Below, in pieces: positions 1 through 7,174 of a DNA stretch of 9,931 bases. The translations under genes and the position numbers were made by a program. The notes beneath the pieces were generated by a model. The model did no database searches. It had not been told where the DNA came from and saw only the letters and a list, made by a program, of their open reading frames with translations. The stretch comes from Chloroflexota bacterium (lineage in GTDB: Bacteria > Chloroflexota > Limnocylindria > Limnocylindrales > CSP1-4). The stretch is from the NCBI GenBank assembly GCA_021812735.1, contig JAKAMV010000295.1, forward strand, positions 1 to 9,931, in the 5' to 3' direction. Position 1 is the first letter of the stretch. Each line of letters begins with the position of its first letter.

Positions 1-902
1 CGATCTACTTCGAGGTCGCCTACCTGTCCGCCAGCACCGCCAACACGTGGCTCGCGGCGTCGAAGACCGAGATGGACAAGATCGCGGCCGCGAACAACAT
101 CACGATCACGTCGTTCGACGGCCAGTTCAAGGCGGACCTGCAGCACACGCAGATGCAGGACGTCATCGCGGCCGGCAAGTACAACGGCGTTGTTGTCGTC
201 GCCCTCGACGGCGTCGGCCTCACGCCGGACCTCCAGGACGCGATCTCCAAGGGCATCAAGATCGTCGGCATGAACCAGGTCATCGGACCCGACTTCACGA
301 CCGCCAACCCGCAGGTCCAGGGCATCTCGGCCATGGTGTTCGAGCCGCCGCTCGTGCGGGGCCAGCGACTCGGCAAGCTGGTCAACAAGGCGTGCCAGGG
401 CATCGACCCCTGCCGCGTCGTCTACTTCTTTGGCATCAAGGGCATCCCGCTCGACACGGCGGTCCGCCAGGGATTCGACGCGACGATCGCCTCCAACGTG
501 AAGGTCGTGGACGAGCGCGAGGGCCAGTACCTCGGTCCGGACAAGGGCCAGGCCGCGATGCAGGACAGCATCACCGCCACCAAAGGCGCGTTCGACGTCG
601 TGGTCGGCGCGGACCAGTCGATGCAGGGCGCTCAGCTGGCCATCACGGCGGCCGGCCTCACGGGCAAGAAGATCATCGGCTTCGGGGGCTCGCAGGCCGC
701 CTACGACGCGATCAAGTCCGGCGCCTGGTGGGGTGACCTCTGGGGCACCCCGGCAACGGAGGGCACCCTGGCGATGAACGCGATGGTCGACGCCCTCAAC
801 GGAAAGGACGACGGCGGCATCGACCCCGGCGCCAACGCCGTCGACGAGAATGGCGTGACCAAGGACAACCTCAGCCAGTTCACGGCACAGTGGGCCGGCT
901 GA
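1..902 (+). CDS. Sugar-type ABC transporter substrate-binding protein (5' end cut off)
   Basis: This is the C-terminal 299 residues of an open frame that enters from outside the window (first full codon at position 3) and stops with TGA at 900-902. It reads as a periplasmic-binding-protein type I fold (Peripla_BP_4 / ribose-binding-like). Alternating beta-alpha stretches carry 'YNGVVVVALDGVG', 'GIKIVGMNQ' and 'GAFDVVVGADQSMQGAQLA', which resemble the ligand-pocket and hinge segments of that family, and 'KKIIGFGGS' sits near the end. The signal peptide or lipobox would lie upstream and cannot be seen. Two cysteines (codons at 393 and 411) are six residues apart and could form a disulfide outside the cytoplasm. 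The gene is followed at once by the matching ATPase and permease genes, so it should capture the ligand of that importer. CUT2-type receptors bind sugars but also nucleosides, autoinducer and other small polar molecules; the enzyme genes downstream suggest the ligand may not be a plain sugar. The ATG at 72 is an internal methionine, not the start. Confidence 0.9.
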   Translation, partial: IYFEVAYLSASTANTWLAASKTEMDKIAAANNITITSFDGQFKADLQHTQMQDVIAAGKYNGVVVVALDGVGLTPDLQDAISKGIKIVGMNQVIGPDFTTANPQVQGISAMVFEPPLVRGQRLGKLVNKACQGIDPCRVVYFFGIKGIPLDTAVRQGFDATIASNVKVVDEREGQYLGPDKGQAAMQDSITATKGAFDVVVGADQSMQGAQLAITAAGLTGKKIIGFGGSQAAYDAIKSGAWWGDLWGTPATEGTLAMNAMVDALNGKDDGGIDPGANAVDENGVTKDNLSQFTAQWAG

Positions 903-910
903 TCCGGCCC
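892..910 (+). promoter_or_regulatory. Intercistronic hairpin with the stop codon in its loop
   Basis: The arms GGGCCGG (892-898) and CCGGCCC (904-910) are perfectly complementary over 7 bp, with the 5-nt loop CTGAT between them. The TGA stop of the substrate-binding protein gene (900-902) lies inside the loop. There is no T-run after it, so it is not a classical terminator. It ends five bases before the ATPase ATG (916), which has no clear Shine-Dalgarno sequence. A plausible role is to protect the 3' end of the receptor mRNA, or to limit translation of the next gene, so that receptor outnumbers ATPase. That role is inference from known receptor operons such as malE-malF. Confidence 0.5.
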
Positions 911-915
911 TGACC

Positions 916-2424
916 ATGGCCGGCCCCGTTCCCCACGTCGAGCTCCACAGCGTCACGAAGCGCTACGGCGCGACGGTCGCGGTGGCCCAGACGGACCTGA
1001 TGGTCTTGCGCGGCCACGTGCATGCGCTCGTGGGGGAGAACGGGGCTGGCAAGTCCACGCTCGGCAAGATCCTTGCCGGGATCGTCCGTCCCGATGAAGG
1101 CGAGATCCGCGTCTCGGGGCAGGCCGTCCACTTCGGCTCGCCCCGAGACGCGCTCCACCACGGGATCACCACCATCGCCCAGGAGCTCTCCCTCGTCCCC
1201 TCGCGCAGCGTCATCGAGAACGTGTTCCTGGGCATCGAGGACTCCATCGGGGGTGTAGTCCGCAGAGGGGCACTCCGTGCCCGCTTCAACGAGCTGGTCC
1301 GCCAGACGGGGATCGACATGGCCCCCGATCCAGTCGTGCGATCGCTCACCGTCGCCGGCCAGCAGAAAGTCGAGATCCTGCGGGCCGTCGCCCGCCGATC
1401 CGAGCTCGTCATCATGGACGAGCCCACGGCGCGCCTGTCCTCGTCCGACGCGGCGAGCCTGCGCCGTCTCATCCGCACGCTCGCCGCGAGCGGCACGACC
1501 GTCGTCCTTATCTCGCACTTCCTCGAGGAGGTGCTCGAGGTCTCGGACACCGTCACGGTCATGCGCGACGGCCGGATCGTCCGCACCTCGCCAACCAGCG
1601 CCGAGACAAAGGCCAGCCTGATCGAGGGGATGATCGGGCGGAGCCTGGCCTCAGCGTTCCCGGCCAAGCTGGTCCCCCCTGCCGACGCCCAGGTGGTCCT
1701 GCGCGCCCAGGGCCTGACCCGAGAGCCCTACTTCCGCGACATCGACTTCGAGGTCCGCGCCGGGGAGATCGTCGTCCTGGCGGGCCTGATCGGGTCCGGA
1801 AGGTCAGAGGTGGCGCGGGGACTGTTCGGAGCCGAGCCGCACACGTCGGGCCGAGTGGAGTTGAACGGCAGGCAGATCCACGCGAGTACGCCGCGCGACG
1901 CCATACGCCACGGCATCGCGATGCTGCCCGAGTCACGCAAGGAGCAGGGCCTGATCCTCGACCGCGCCGTCCGCGAGAACGTGAGCCTGCCGCACCTGGC
2001 GAGCTTCTCGTCAGCGGGAGTGATCTCCCTGTCGCGCGAGCGCATGGGCGTCGGCGAGAGCATCCGCAACGTGGGCGTTCGACTCGCGTCGATCAGCCAG
2101 CGCGCCCGCTCACTGTCGGGCGGCAATCAGCAGAAGGTGCTGTTCGCCCGCTGGCTCCTCGCCAAGCCCAAGCTGTTCATCGCCGACGAGCCCACGCGCG
2201 GGATCGACGTCGGGTCGAAGCGGAACATCTACGACCTGCTCGTCGACCTGGCCGCGACCGGGGCCGGCGTGCTCGTGATCTCATCAGAGCTCGAGGAGGT
2301 GCTCGGATTGGCCCACCGGATCCTGATCATGCGCCACGGCCACATCGCGGGCGAGCTCGATGGCCGAACCGCGACGGAGGCCGACGTGATGGCGCTCGCC
2401 TTCCGGGCTCGAAGGGAGTCCTGA
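916..2424 (+). CDS. CUT2-type sugar ABC transporter ATP-binding protein (two NBDs)
   Basis: This 502-residue protein has two ABC nucleotide-binding domains in tandem, the arrangement of the RbsA/XylG/MglA family, and it powers the importer from the cytoplasmic side. Domain 1 has Walker A GENGAGKST (residues 40-48), a Q-loop region near 89, a variant signature LTVAGQQ (144-150), Walker B LVIMDEP (164-170) and switch His201. Domain 2 has the degenerate Walker A GLIGSGRSE (290-298, lysine replaced by arginine), a full signature LSGGNQQK (400-407) and Walker B with FIADEPTRGIDVG (421-433); its switch position is serine (VISSE, 454-458) rather than histidine. This asymmetry is normal for the family, where one site is weak. 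Length matches the usual 490-520 residues. The ATG at 916 is chosen because it gives a normal N-terminus 13 bp after the preceding stop; no strong ribosome site precedes it, so it may depend on coupling to the upstream gene. The exact substrate cannot be told, so no gene symbol is given. Confidence 0.95.
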   Translation: MAGPVPHVELHSVTKRYGATVAVAQTDLMVLRGHVHALVGENGAGKSTLGKILAGIVRPDEGEIRVSGQAVHFGSPRDALHHGITTIAQELSLVPSRSVIENVFLGIEDSIGGVVRRGALRARFNELVRQTGIDMAPDPVVRSLTVAGQQKVEILRAVARRSELVIMDEPTARLSSSDAASLRRLIRTLAASGTTVVLISHFLEEVLEVSDTVTVMRDGRIVRTSPTSAETKASLIEGMIGRSLASAFPAKLVPPADAQVVLRAQGLTREPYFRDIDFEVRAGEIVVLAGLIGSGRSEVARGLFGAEPHTSGRVELNGRQIHASTPRDAIRHGIAMLPESRKEQGLILDRAVRENVSLPHLASFSSAGVISLSRERMGVGESIRNVGVRLASISQRARSLSGGNQQKVLFARWLLAKPKLFIADEPTRGIDVGSKRNIYDLLVDLAATGAGVLVISSELEEVLGLAHRILIMRHGHIAGELDGRTATEADVMALAFRARRES

Positions 2425-2427
2425 TCG

Positions 2428-3429
2428 ATGTCCCAGACCGATCCCGGCACAGCCCTGACGAGCGGCGAGGAGCCGACCGCTCGCGCCGTCCGCTCGTCGC
2501 GAGCGATCCTGGCGGACTACGCGATCGTCTGGGTCGTACTCGCGCTGTTCGTCGGCCTCGGGCTCACGACCGACGGCTTCCTGAGCGCGGCGAACATCAA
2601 GAACGTCCTGGACCAGCAGTCGCTCCTGTTGATCGCGGCGGCGCTGGCGACGATCACGATGATCGCCGGCGGTTTCGACGTGTCGCAGGGCGCGCTGTAT
2701 GTCGTCGCGCCGCTGTTCGCCCTCCAGGTCGAGCACGCCACGGGGTCGGCCCCGGTCGCGATCCTCGCGGGTGTCGGGGTGGGCCTCCTCGTCGGGATCG
2801 TCAACGGCCTGCTCGTCGCCGTGGTGCGGATCAACTCCTTCATCTCGACGCTCGCGATCTCCACCATGGCCTTCGGGGTCGGGTACGTCGTGTCCGCGTC
2901 GTCGATCCTCCGGCCCGCCTCGCCGACGGACTGGGCCGTCCTCTCCCGGTCGACCATCCTCGGGCTGACATCAGCGACCTGGATCGCGGCTGCCGTGGTC
3001 GCGGTGGCGTGGTTCGCCCTCGCCCGCACGACGTTCGGGCGCTATGTGTACGCCGTTGGTGCGAATGCGGAGGCGGCACGCCTCGCCGGCGTCCGAACGC
3101 TGCTGGTCACCGGCACGACCTTCGCCCTGAGCGGCGCGGCCGCCGCCCTCGCCGGGGTCATGGACTCGTCCCGCTCGCTGAGCTCCACGCCGTCGGACGA
3201 CCTGAGTTTCGTGTTCTCCGTGATCGCCGCAATCGTCGTCGGCGGGACGTCGATCGCCGGCGGCGAAGGGACCATCTGGCGGACGATCTTCGGCGCGTTC
3301 TTCATCGCCCTGCTGGGGAACGGGTTCAACCTCCACCAGGTGGACCCCATCTTCCAGCGGATCGTTCAGGGCGCCGTCATCATCGGCGCCGTCTCGCTCG
3401 ACAGCTGGTCCCGGTCGCGCCGCGCCTAG
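2428..3429 (+). CDS. CUT2-type sugar ABC transporter permease
   Basis: This 333-residue, very hydrophobic protein belongs to the BPD_transp_2 family (RbsC/XylH/AraH-like), the inner-membrane channel of the importer. After a polar N-terminal tail of about 28 residues I count roughly eight to ten membrane segments, including about 32-46, 66-80, 89-100, 109-134, 138-158, 184-199, 227-244, 259-275 and 285-298. Family landmarks are GGFDVSQGAL (81-90), matching the usual GGIDLSVG-type motif; the cytoplasmic coupling stretch GANAEAARLAGV (211-222); and GGTSIAGGEGT (272-282). It is normal in length. The ATG at 2428 lies 3 bp after the ATPase stop and has AAGGGAG at 2412-2418, nine bases upstream, so the pair is surely cotranscribed. 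Only one permease gene is seen, which fits the family, where the permease works as a homodimer. The transported compound is unknown. Confidence 0.94.
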   Translation: MSQTDPGTALTSGEEPTARAVRSSRAILADYAIVWVVLALFVGLGLTTDGFLSAANIKNVLDQQSLLLIAAALATITMIAGGFDVSQGALYVVAPLFALQVEHATGSAPVAILAGVGVGLLVGIVNGLLVAVVRINSFISTLAISTMAFGVGYVVSASSILRPASPTDWAVLSRSTILGLTSATWIAAAVVAVAWFALARTTFGRYVYAVGANAEAARLAGVRTLLVTGTTFALSGAAAALAGVMDSSRSLSSTPSDDLSFVFSVIAAIVVGGTSIAGGEGTIWRTIFGAFFIALLGNGFNLHQVDPIFQRIVQGAVIIGAVSLDSWSRSRRA

Positions 3430-3430
3430 T

Positions 3431-3451
3431 CCTGCCCGCCCGTCGGGCAGG
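3431..3451 (+). promoter_or_regulatory. Perfect hairpin between transporter and enzyme genes
   Basis: The arms CCTGCCCG (3431-3438) and CGGGCAGG (3444-3451) pair over 8 bp with the 5-nt loop CCCGT. It starts one base after the permease stop (TAG, 3427-3429) and lies 35 bp before the TTG start of the next gene. No T-tract follows, so full intrinsic termination is unlikely in the standard model, although weak or Rho-independent termination with an imperfect tail is possible in high-GC bacteria. It could act as a processing or stability element or a partial terminator that sets the ratio of importer to enzymes. The pairing is seen; the role is inferred. Confidence 0.5.
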
Positions 3452-3470
3452 CGCCGTCCACGCGCACCAA

Positions 3471-3482
3471 GGAAGGGAGAGG
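3471..3482 (+). promoter_or_regulatory. Strong ribosome-binding site that fixes a TTG start
   Basis: The purine run GGAAGGGAGAGG ends 4 bases before TTG at 3487, and its GGGAG core (3475-3479) is 7 bases away, an ideal distance. The first in-frame ATG would be codon 33, which would remove the conserved glycine-rich motif, so the TTG is the likely start. Confidence 0.75.
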
Positions 3483-3486
3483 TTCG

Positions 3487-4563
3487 TTGCGAACGATTGG
3501 CCTCGATGACATCGACGACCTGGCACTGGGCGCGACGCTGCTCGGCACCGGAGGTGGCGGCGACGCTCACATCGCCAAGCTGATGGTCCGCCAGGCGATC
3601 GTCGACCACGGGCCGATCCGGATCATGGAGCCGGCCGAGCTGCCGCCGGACGGCCTCGTGGTGACGGCCGCGGTCATCGGTGCTCCGACCGTGATCCTCG
3701 AGAAGATCCCGTCGGGCAGGGAGTTCATCAACTCCGCCAAGGCGACCGCGCAGTACCTTGGCAAGGACCCCGTGGCGATCATGCCGATCGAGGTGGGCGG
3801 CATGAACACGCTGATCCCGCTCGCCATCGCCGGGGAGTTGGGACTGCCGGTGATCGACGCGGACTCGATGCGCCGCGCCTTCCCCCAGATCGAGATGACC
3901 GTGTTCACCCTCCACGGCATCAAGGCGACCCCGATGTCGGTGGCCGACGAGAAGGGCAACCTGTGCATCTTCGAGTCGACCACCAACCAGGTCGCCGAGG
4001 ACCTTGCGCGCGGCGCGGTGATCCGGCTCGGGATGGCGAACGCCATCTCGTGCTATCCGATGACCGTGGATCAGGTCCACCGGTACGGCATCCAGGGCTC
4101 GATGAGCTACTGCACGGACCTGGGCAAGCATCTCGCAGCCGTCCAGCGCGGCGAGGCGGGTGCCTATGATCGCTTCCTCGAGTTCGCGGGCGCACGCAAG
4201 CTGTTCACCGGCAAGCTGGTCGACCTCGACCGGCGGACCACCAGCGGCTTCGCCCGCGGGACCGTGGTGCTCGAGGACCTCAAGGACCCGCACCGCCACG
4301 CCCGCATCGAGATCCAGAACGAGTACCTGATCGCGTATGTGGACGACGTTCCGCTCGTCTCGGCGCCGGATCTGATCTCGCTCCTCGACCACGAGACCGC
4401 CCGGCCGATCCTCACCGAGTCGCTGCGCTACGGCCAGCGGCTGGACCTGATCGGGATGCCCTGCGCCCCCGAGTGGCACCAGCCGGGGATGCTGGACATC
4501 GTGGGACCCAGGGCCTTCGGCTACGACATCGAGTACACCCCGTTCCGAGGTGGGCAGGCATGA
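3487..4563 (+). CDS. DUF917 / S-methyl-thiohydantoin desulfurase-family protein
   Basis: This 358-residue protein matches the DUF917 family, which to my recollection Pfam now names S-methyl thiohydantoin desulfurase (S-Me-THD), with N- and C-terminal domains. Family marks are GATLLGTGGGGD (15-26), PIEVGGMNTLIPL (100-112), GLPVIDADSMRRAFP (119-133) and the closing stretch VGPRAFGYDIEYTP (339-352). The length is normal and the protein is soluble, with no signal peptide. It starts at TTG 3487 behind a strong ribosome site and its stop overlaps the ATG of the hydantoinase gene. DUF917 proteins commonly sit beside, or fused to, hydantoinase/oxoprolinase proteins, so the pair likely acts on one substrate. 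A possible job is removal of a sulfur or methylthio group from, or another change to, a hydantoin-like ring before it is opened. The family name rests on few characterised members, so the reaction here is uncertain; the family assignment itself is firm. Confidence 0.88.
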   Translation: MRTIGLDDIDDLALGATLLGTGGGGDAHIAKLMVRQAIVDHGPIRIMEPAELPPDGLVVTAAVIGAPTVILEKIPSGREFINSAKATAQYLGKDPVAIMPIEVGGMNTLIPLAIAGELGLPVIDADSMRRAFPQIEMTVFTLHGIKATPMSVADEKGNLCIFESTTNQVAEDLARGAVIRLGMANAISCYPMTVDQVHRYGIQGSMSYCTDLGKHLAAVQRGEAGAYDRFLEFAGARKLFTGKLVDLDRRTTSGFARGTVVLEDLKDPHRHARIEIQNEYLIAYVDDVPLVSAPDLISLLDHETARPILTESLRYGQRLDLIGMPCAPEWHQPGMLDIVGPRAFGYDIEYTPFRGGQA

Positions 4564-6116
4564 ACCGACTCCGCTTGGGGATCGACGTCGGCGGCACGAA
4601 CACCGACGGCGTCATCGTCGATGATCAGGGCGGGGTCGTCGCGGCGGCGAAGACGGCCACGACGCCCGAGCCGCTCGACGGCATCCGGACGGCCATGGCC
4701 GAGGTGATCGAGGGCGTGGACAAGGCTGCGATCACCCAGGTGATGCTCGGCACCACCCACCCCGCCAACGCCATCATCCAGCGCAAGGGCCTCGACCGCG
4801 TGGGCATCCTGCGGCTGGCGGCGCCCTCGTCGTACTCGGTCCGGCCGGGCGCGGCCTGGCCCGCCGACCTGCGGGCGATGGCCGTCGGGCCGACGGCGAT
4901 CGTGCACGGCGGCTTCGAGTACGACGGGCGGGAGATCGCGCCGCTCGACCCGGACGAGATCCGCGCCTTCGCCCGCGAGTGCCTCGGCAAGGTCTCGGCC
5001 ATCGCCGTGTCCTGCGCCTTCAGCCCGGCGAGCTTCGACCACGAGCTCCGCGCCGAGGAGATCCTGCGCGAGGAGCTTGGCGACTCGATCGCCATCTCCC
5101 TCAGCCACCAGGTGGCGTCGCTCGGCCTGCTCGAGCGCGAGGATGCGACGGCGCTCAACGCTGCGCTGCTGGGCGTGTCCCGGGCGGTCGTGGCCGGGCT
5201 GCGGGGCGCCATGGAACAGCACGGGCTCAAGGCCGCGGCGTACCTCACCCAGAACGACGGCACCCTGATGACCGTCGATCAGGCGGTGAAGTTCCCGATC
5301 CTCACGGTCGGCTCGGGCCCGACGAACTCGATGCGCGGCGCGTGCGCCCTGGCGGGCATCGTTGACGCCCTCGTGATGGACGTGGGCGGCACCTCAACCG
5401 ACGTGGGCATCCTGATCGACGGCTTCCCGCGGGAGTCCGCAGCGGCCATCGAGGTGGGCGGCGTTAGGACCAACTTCCGCATGCCGGACCTCATCTCGAT
5501 CGGCCTCGGCGGCGGCACGATCGTCCGCGGCGCCGGGGACGACGTGGCTGTCGGGCCGGACTCGGTCGGCTATCGCGTGGTCACCGAAGCTCTCATCATG
5601 GGCGGCTCGACGCTCACGCTGTCAGATGTCTCGACGCGGGCTGGGCGCCTGTCGGGCATGGGCGACCCCGCCCTTGCCGCCGGGGCGGACCAGGCGGCCG
5701 TGGACGCCGCAATGCGCTGGGTGGACGAGCAGATCCAGACGCTGTGCGACCGGATGAAGGCGAGCCACGCCGACGTGCCGCTGATCGCCGTGGGCGGAGG
5801 ATCGCACCTCGTGCCCGACCACGTCGAGGGCGTGTCGGCGGTCATCAAGCCGCCGCACTTCGCGGTGGCCAACGCGTACGGCGCCGCGATCGCCGAGGCG
5901 TCGGGCGAGGTCGACCGCGTGTACCGCTACGACTCGTCGAGCCGCGAGGCCTGTCTGGACGACGCCAGGCAGCTGGCGATCGCCAGCGCCGTCCGCGCCG
6001 GCGCCGACCCTGCGAGGGTTCGGATCACCGCCGTCGCCGAGATCCCGATGAGCTACGTGCCGGGCGGGGGGTGCCGCGTCCAGGTCAAGGCGGCAGGGCC
6101 GCTCGCGGCGGCGTGA
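4560..6116 (+). CDS. Hydantoinase/oxoprolinase family protein (HyuA-type, short form)
   Basis: This 518-residue protein is of the HyuA / 5-oxoprolinase type, enzymes that use ATP to open a five-membered cyclic amide ring. The actin-like ATPase fold is seen in two phosphate-binding motifs, DVGGTNTD (9-16) and DVGGTSTDVGI (274-284). Other marks are LGTTHPAN (63-70), HQVASLGLLERED (183-195), QNDGT (231-235), GSGPTNSMRGA (251-261), GLGGGT (315-320) and AVGGGS (410-415). The C-terminal AEIPMSYVPGG (493-503) fits the subgroup found next to DUF917 genes. It is shorter than classical HyuA (about 680-700 residues), and no HyuB partner is visible, so it may work alone or with DUF917. The start ATG 4560 overlaps the DUF917 stop (ATGA), with GAGG at 4547-4550; a longer frame from 4473 exists but would run through the DUF917 gene. 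The stop at 6116 abuts the dipeptidase gene. The substrate (hydantoin, oxoproline, caprolactam-like or other) is not known. Confidence 0.92.
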   Translation: MNRLRLGIDVGGTNTDGVIVDDQGGVVAAAKTATTPEPLDGIRTAMAEVIEGVDKAAITQVMLGTTHPANAIIQRKGLDRVGILRLAAPSSYSVRPGAAWPADLRAMAVGPTAIVHGGFEYDGREIAPLDPDEIRAFARECLGKVSAIAVSCAFSPASFDHELRAEEILREELGDSIAISLSHQVASLGLLEREDATALNAALLGVSRAVVAGLRGAMEQHGLKAAAYLTQNDGTLMTVDQAVKFPILTVGSGPTNSMRGACALAGIVDALVMDVGGTSTDVGILIDGFPRESAAAIEVGGVRTNFRMPDLISIGLGGGTIVRGAGDDVAVGPDSVGYRVVTEALIMGGSTLTLSDVSTRAGRLSGMGDPALAAGADQAAVDAAMRWVDEQIQTLCDRMKASHADVPLIAVGGGSHLVPDHVEGVSAVIKPPHFAVANAYGAAIAEASGEVDRVYRYDSSSREACLDDARQLAIASAVRAGADPARVRITAVAEIPMSYVPGGGCRVQVKAAGPLAAA

Positions 6117-6135
6117 CCGCCGAGCAGCCACGGAC

Positions 6136-6141
6136 GAGGGG
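6136..6141 (+). promoter_or_regulatory. Ribosome-binding site favouring the GTG start at 6149
   Basis: GAGGGG lies 7 bases before GTG 6149. The earlier in-frame GTG at 6113 overlaps the hydantoinase stop (GTGA) but lacks a clear site. The later ATG at 6170 has only a weak G-rich stretch before it. Confidence 0.5.
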
Positions 6142-6148
6142 CAGGCTG

Positions 6149-7162
6149 GTGGGCGGTCCGCTCCTGCCGATGGCCGACGCCCACAACGACCTCCTGCTGG
6201 GCGTCCTGCACCAGCGGGAGCGTGGTCGCGCCGATCCGTTCGGCGACTTCTGGCTGCCCCAGCTCCGGGCCGGCGGCGTCGTGCTCCAGATCCTTCCGAT
6301 CTACACGGAGGAGCAGTTCGTGGGGGAGGGCGCGCTGCGCCGGGCGCTCCTCCTGCTCGAGGCCGCGCGCCGGATCGCCGACGAGCACGCGGGCGACGTG
6401 GCAGTCTGCGAGACCGGGCCGCAGATCCGCGACGCGATCGCCGCGGGCCGGATCGCGCTCGTCCTCGCGTTCGAGGGGCTGGAGCCCGTCGGCTCGAACC
6501 TCGAAATGCTCGACTCGTTCTACCGCCTCGGCGTGAGGGTCGCGTCGCTCACCTGGAACCGGCGGACGATGTTCGCCGACGGGATCGGCGAGCGGGCGAC
6601 TGGCGGCGGGCTGACGTCGCTCGGCGTGGAGGCGGTGGCCGAGATGGAGAGCCTGGGCATGGTGGTCGACGTCAGCCACCTGTCCGACGCCGGGTTCGAC
6701 CACCTGCTCCGGATCGCCACCCGGCCGTTCATCGCGACCCACTCCTCGTGCCGGGCCCGCTGGGGTCACCCCCGCAACCTCGACGACGACCGGCTCATGG
6801 CGCTCGCCTCGCGAGGCGGCTTCCTGGGGCTCAACGCCTTCGGCGGCTTCCTGGCTGACGCGGGCGCCACCATAGCCGACTTCGTGGACCACGTCGCCCA
6901 CGCGGTCGGGGTCGTGGGCGCCGACCATGTGGGCCTGGGCCTCGACTTCGTCGCGGACCTGTTCAGTCAGGTCCGACCAGTGCTGGGCGGTGCCCTGTTC
7001 GACCTCGACGACGTGCCATTGGCGCGCGGCATCTTGCGGCCGTCCGACCTGGCCGCGCTCGGGCCCCTGCTCGTCGATCGGCTCGGCTCGACTGACGCTC
7101 GGCGGGTTGCGTCGACAACCGAGATCGAGGTCCTGTCCCGCCTGCTGCCCCCTGCGGGCTGA
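6149..7162 (+). CDS. Membrane dipeptidase-family zinc hydrolase (peptidase M19)
   Basis: This 337-residue protein (from GTG 6149) matches the M19 / renal dipeptidase family, binuclear-zinc amidohydrolases that cut dipeptides, often with a D-residue, and related amide bonds. The metal set is complete: H12 and D14 in ADAHND (9-14), bridging Glu109 in LAFEGLEP (106-113), His177 in VDVSHLSD (173-180) and His198 in FIATHSS (194-200). R209 in HPRNLDD and D266 in GLGLDF match the substrate-binding Arg and the catalytic Asp of the family. There is no signal peptide, so it should be cytoplasmic. The length is close to the bacterial norm. The start is uncertain: GTG 6113 (349 residues, GTGA overlap), GTG 6149 (best ribosome site) or ATG 6170 (330 residues). 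As last gene of the operon it may hydrolyse the opened product or a conjugate of the imported compound. The family is sure; the role is inferred. Confidence 0.92.
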   Translation: MGGPLLPMADAHNDLLLGVLHQRERGRADPFGDFWLPQLRAGGVVLQILPIYTEEQFVGEGALRRALLLLEAARRIADEHAGDVAVCETGPQIRDAIAAGRIALVLAFEGLEPVGSNLEMLDSFYRLGVRVASLTWNRRTMFADGIGERATGGGLTSLGVEAVAEMESLGMVVDVSHLSDAGFDHLLRIATRPFIATHSSCRARWGHPRNLDDDRLMALASRGGFLGLNAFGGFLADAGATIADFVDHVAHAVGVVGADHVGLGLDFVADLFSQVRPVLGGALFDLDDVPLARGILRPSDLAALGPLLVDRLGSTDARRVASTTEIEVLSRLLPPAG

Positions 7163-7174
7163 GGCACGCGCCGA

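Noticed and set aside
290..298. Arginine in place of lysine in the second Walker A motif of the ATPase, seen as possible inactivation (residue numbers of the protein at 916-2424)
   Set aside because: A degenerate second site is the norm in the RbsA/XylG/MglA family, so it is not a sign of a broken gene.
47..736. Plus-strand frame in another register over the substrate-binding protein
   Set aside because: The translation is almost entirely Arg/Gly/His/Pro, while the other frame gives a clear periplasmic binding protein.
2971..4479. Long minus-strand open frame (502 codons) opposite the permease and DUF917 genes
   Set aside because: It lies antisense to two firm genes, has an His/Arg/Asp/Gly-rich composition typical of a high-GC shadow frame, and shows no recognisable domain.
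4473..4559. Longer N-terminus for the hydantoinase starting at 4473
   Set aside because: It would add 29 low-complexity residues inside the DUF917 gene; the ATG at 4560 begins directly at the conserved RLGIDVGGTNTD segment and overlaps the DUF917 stop.
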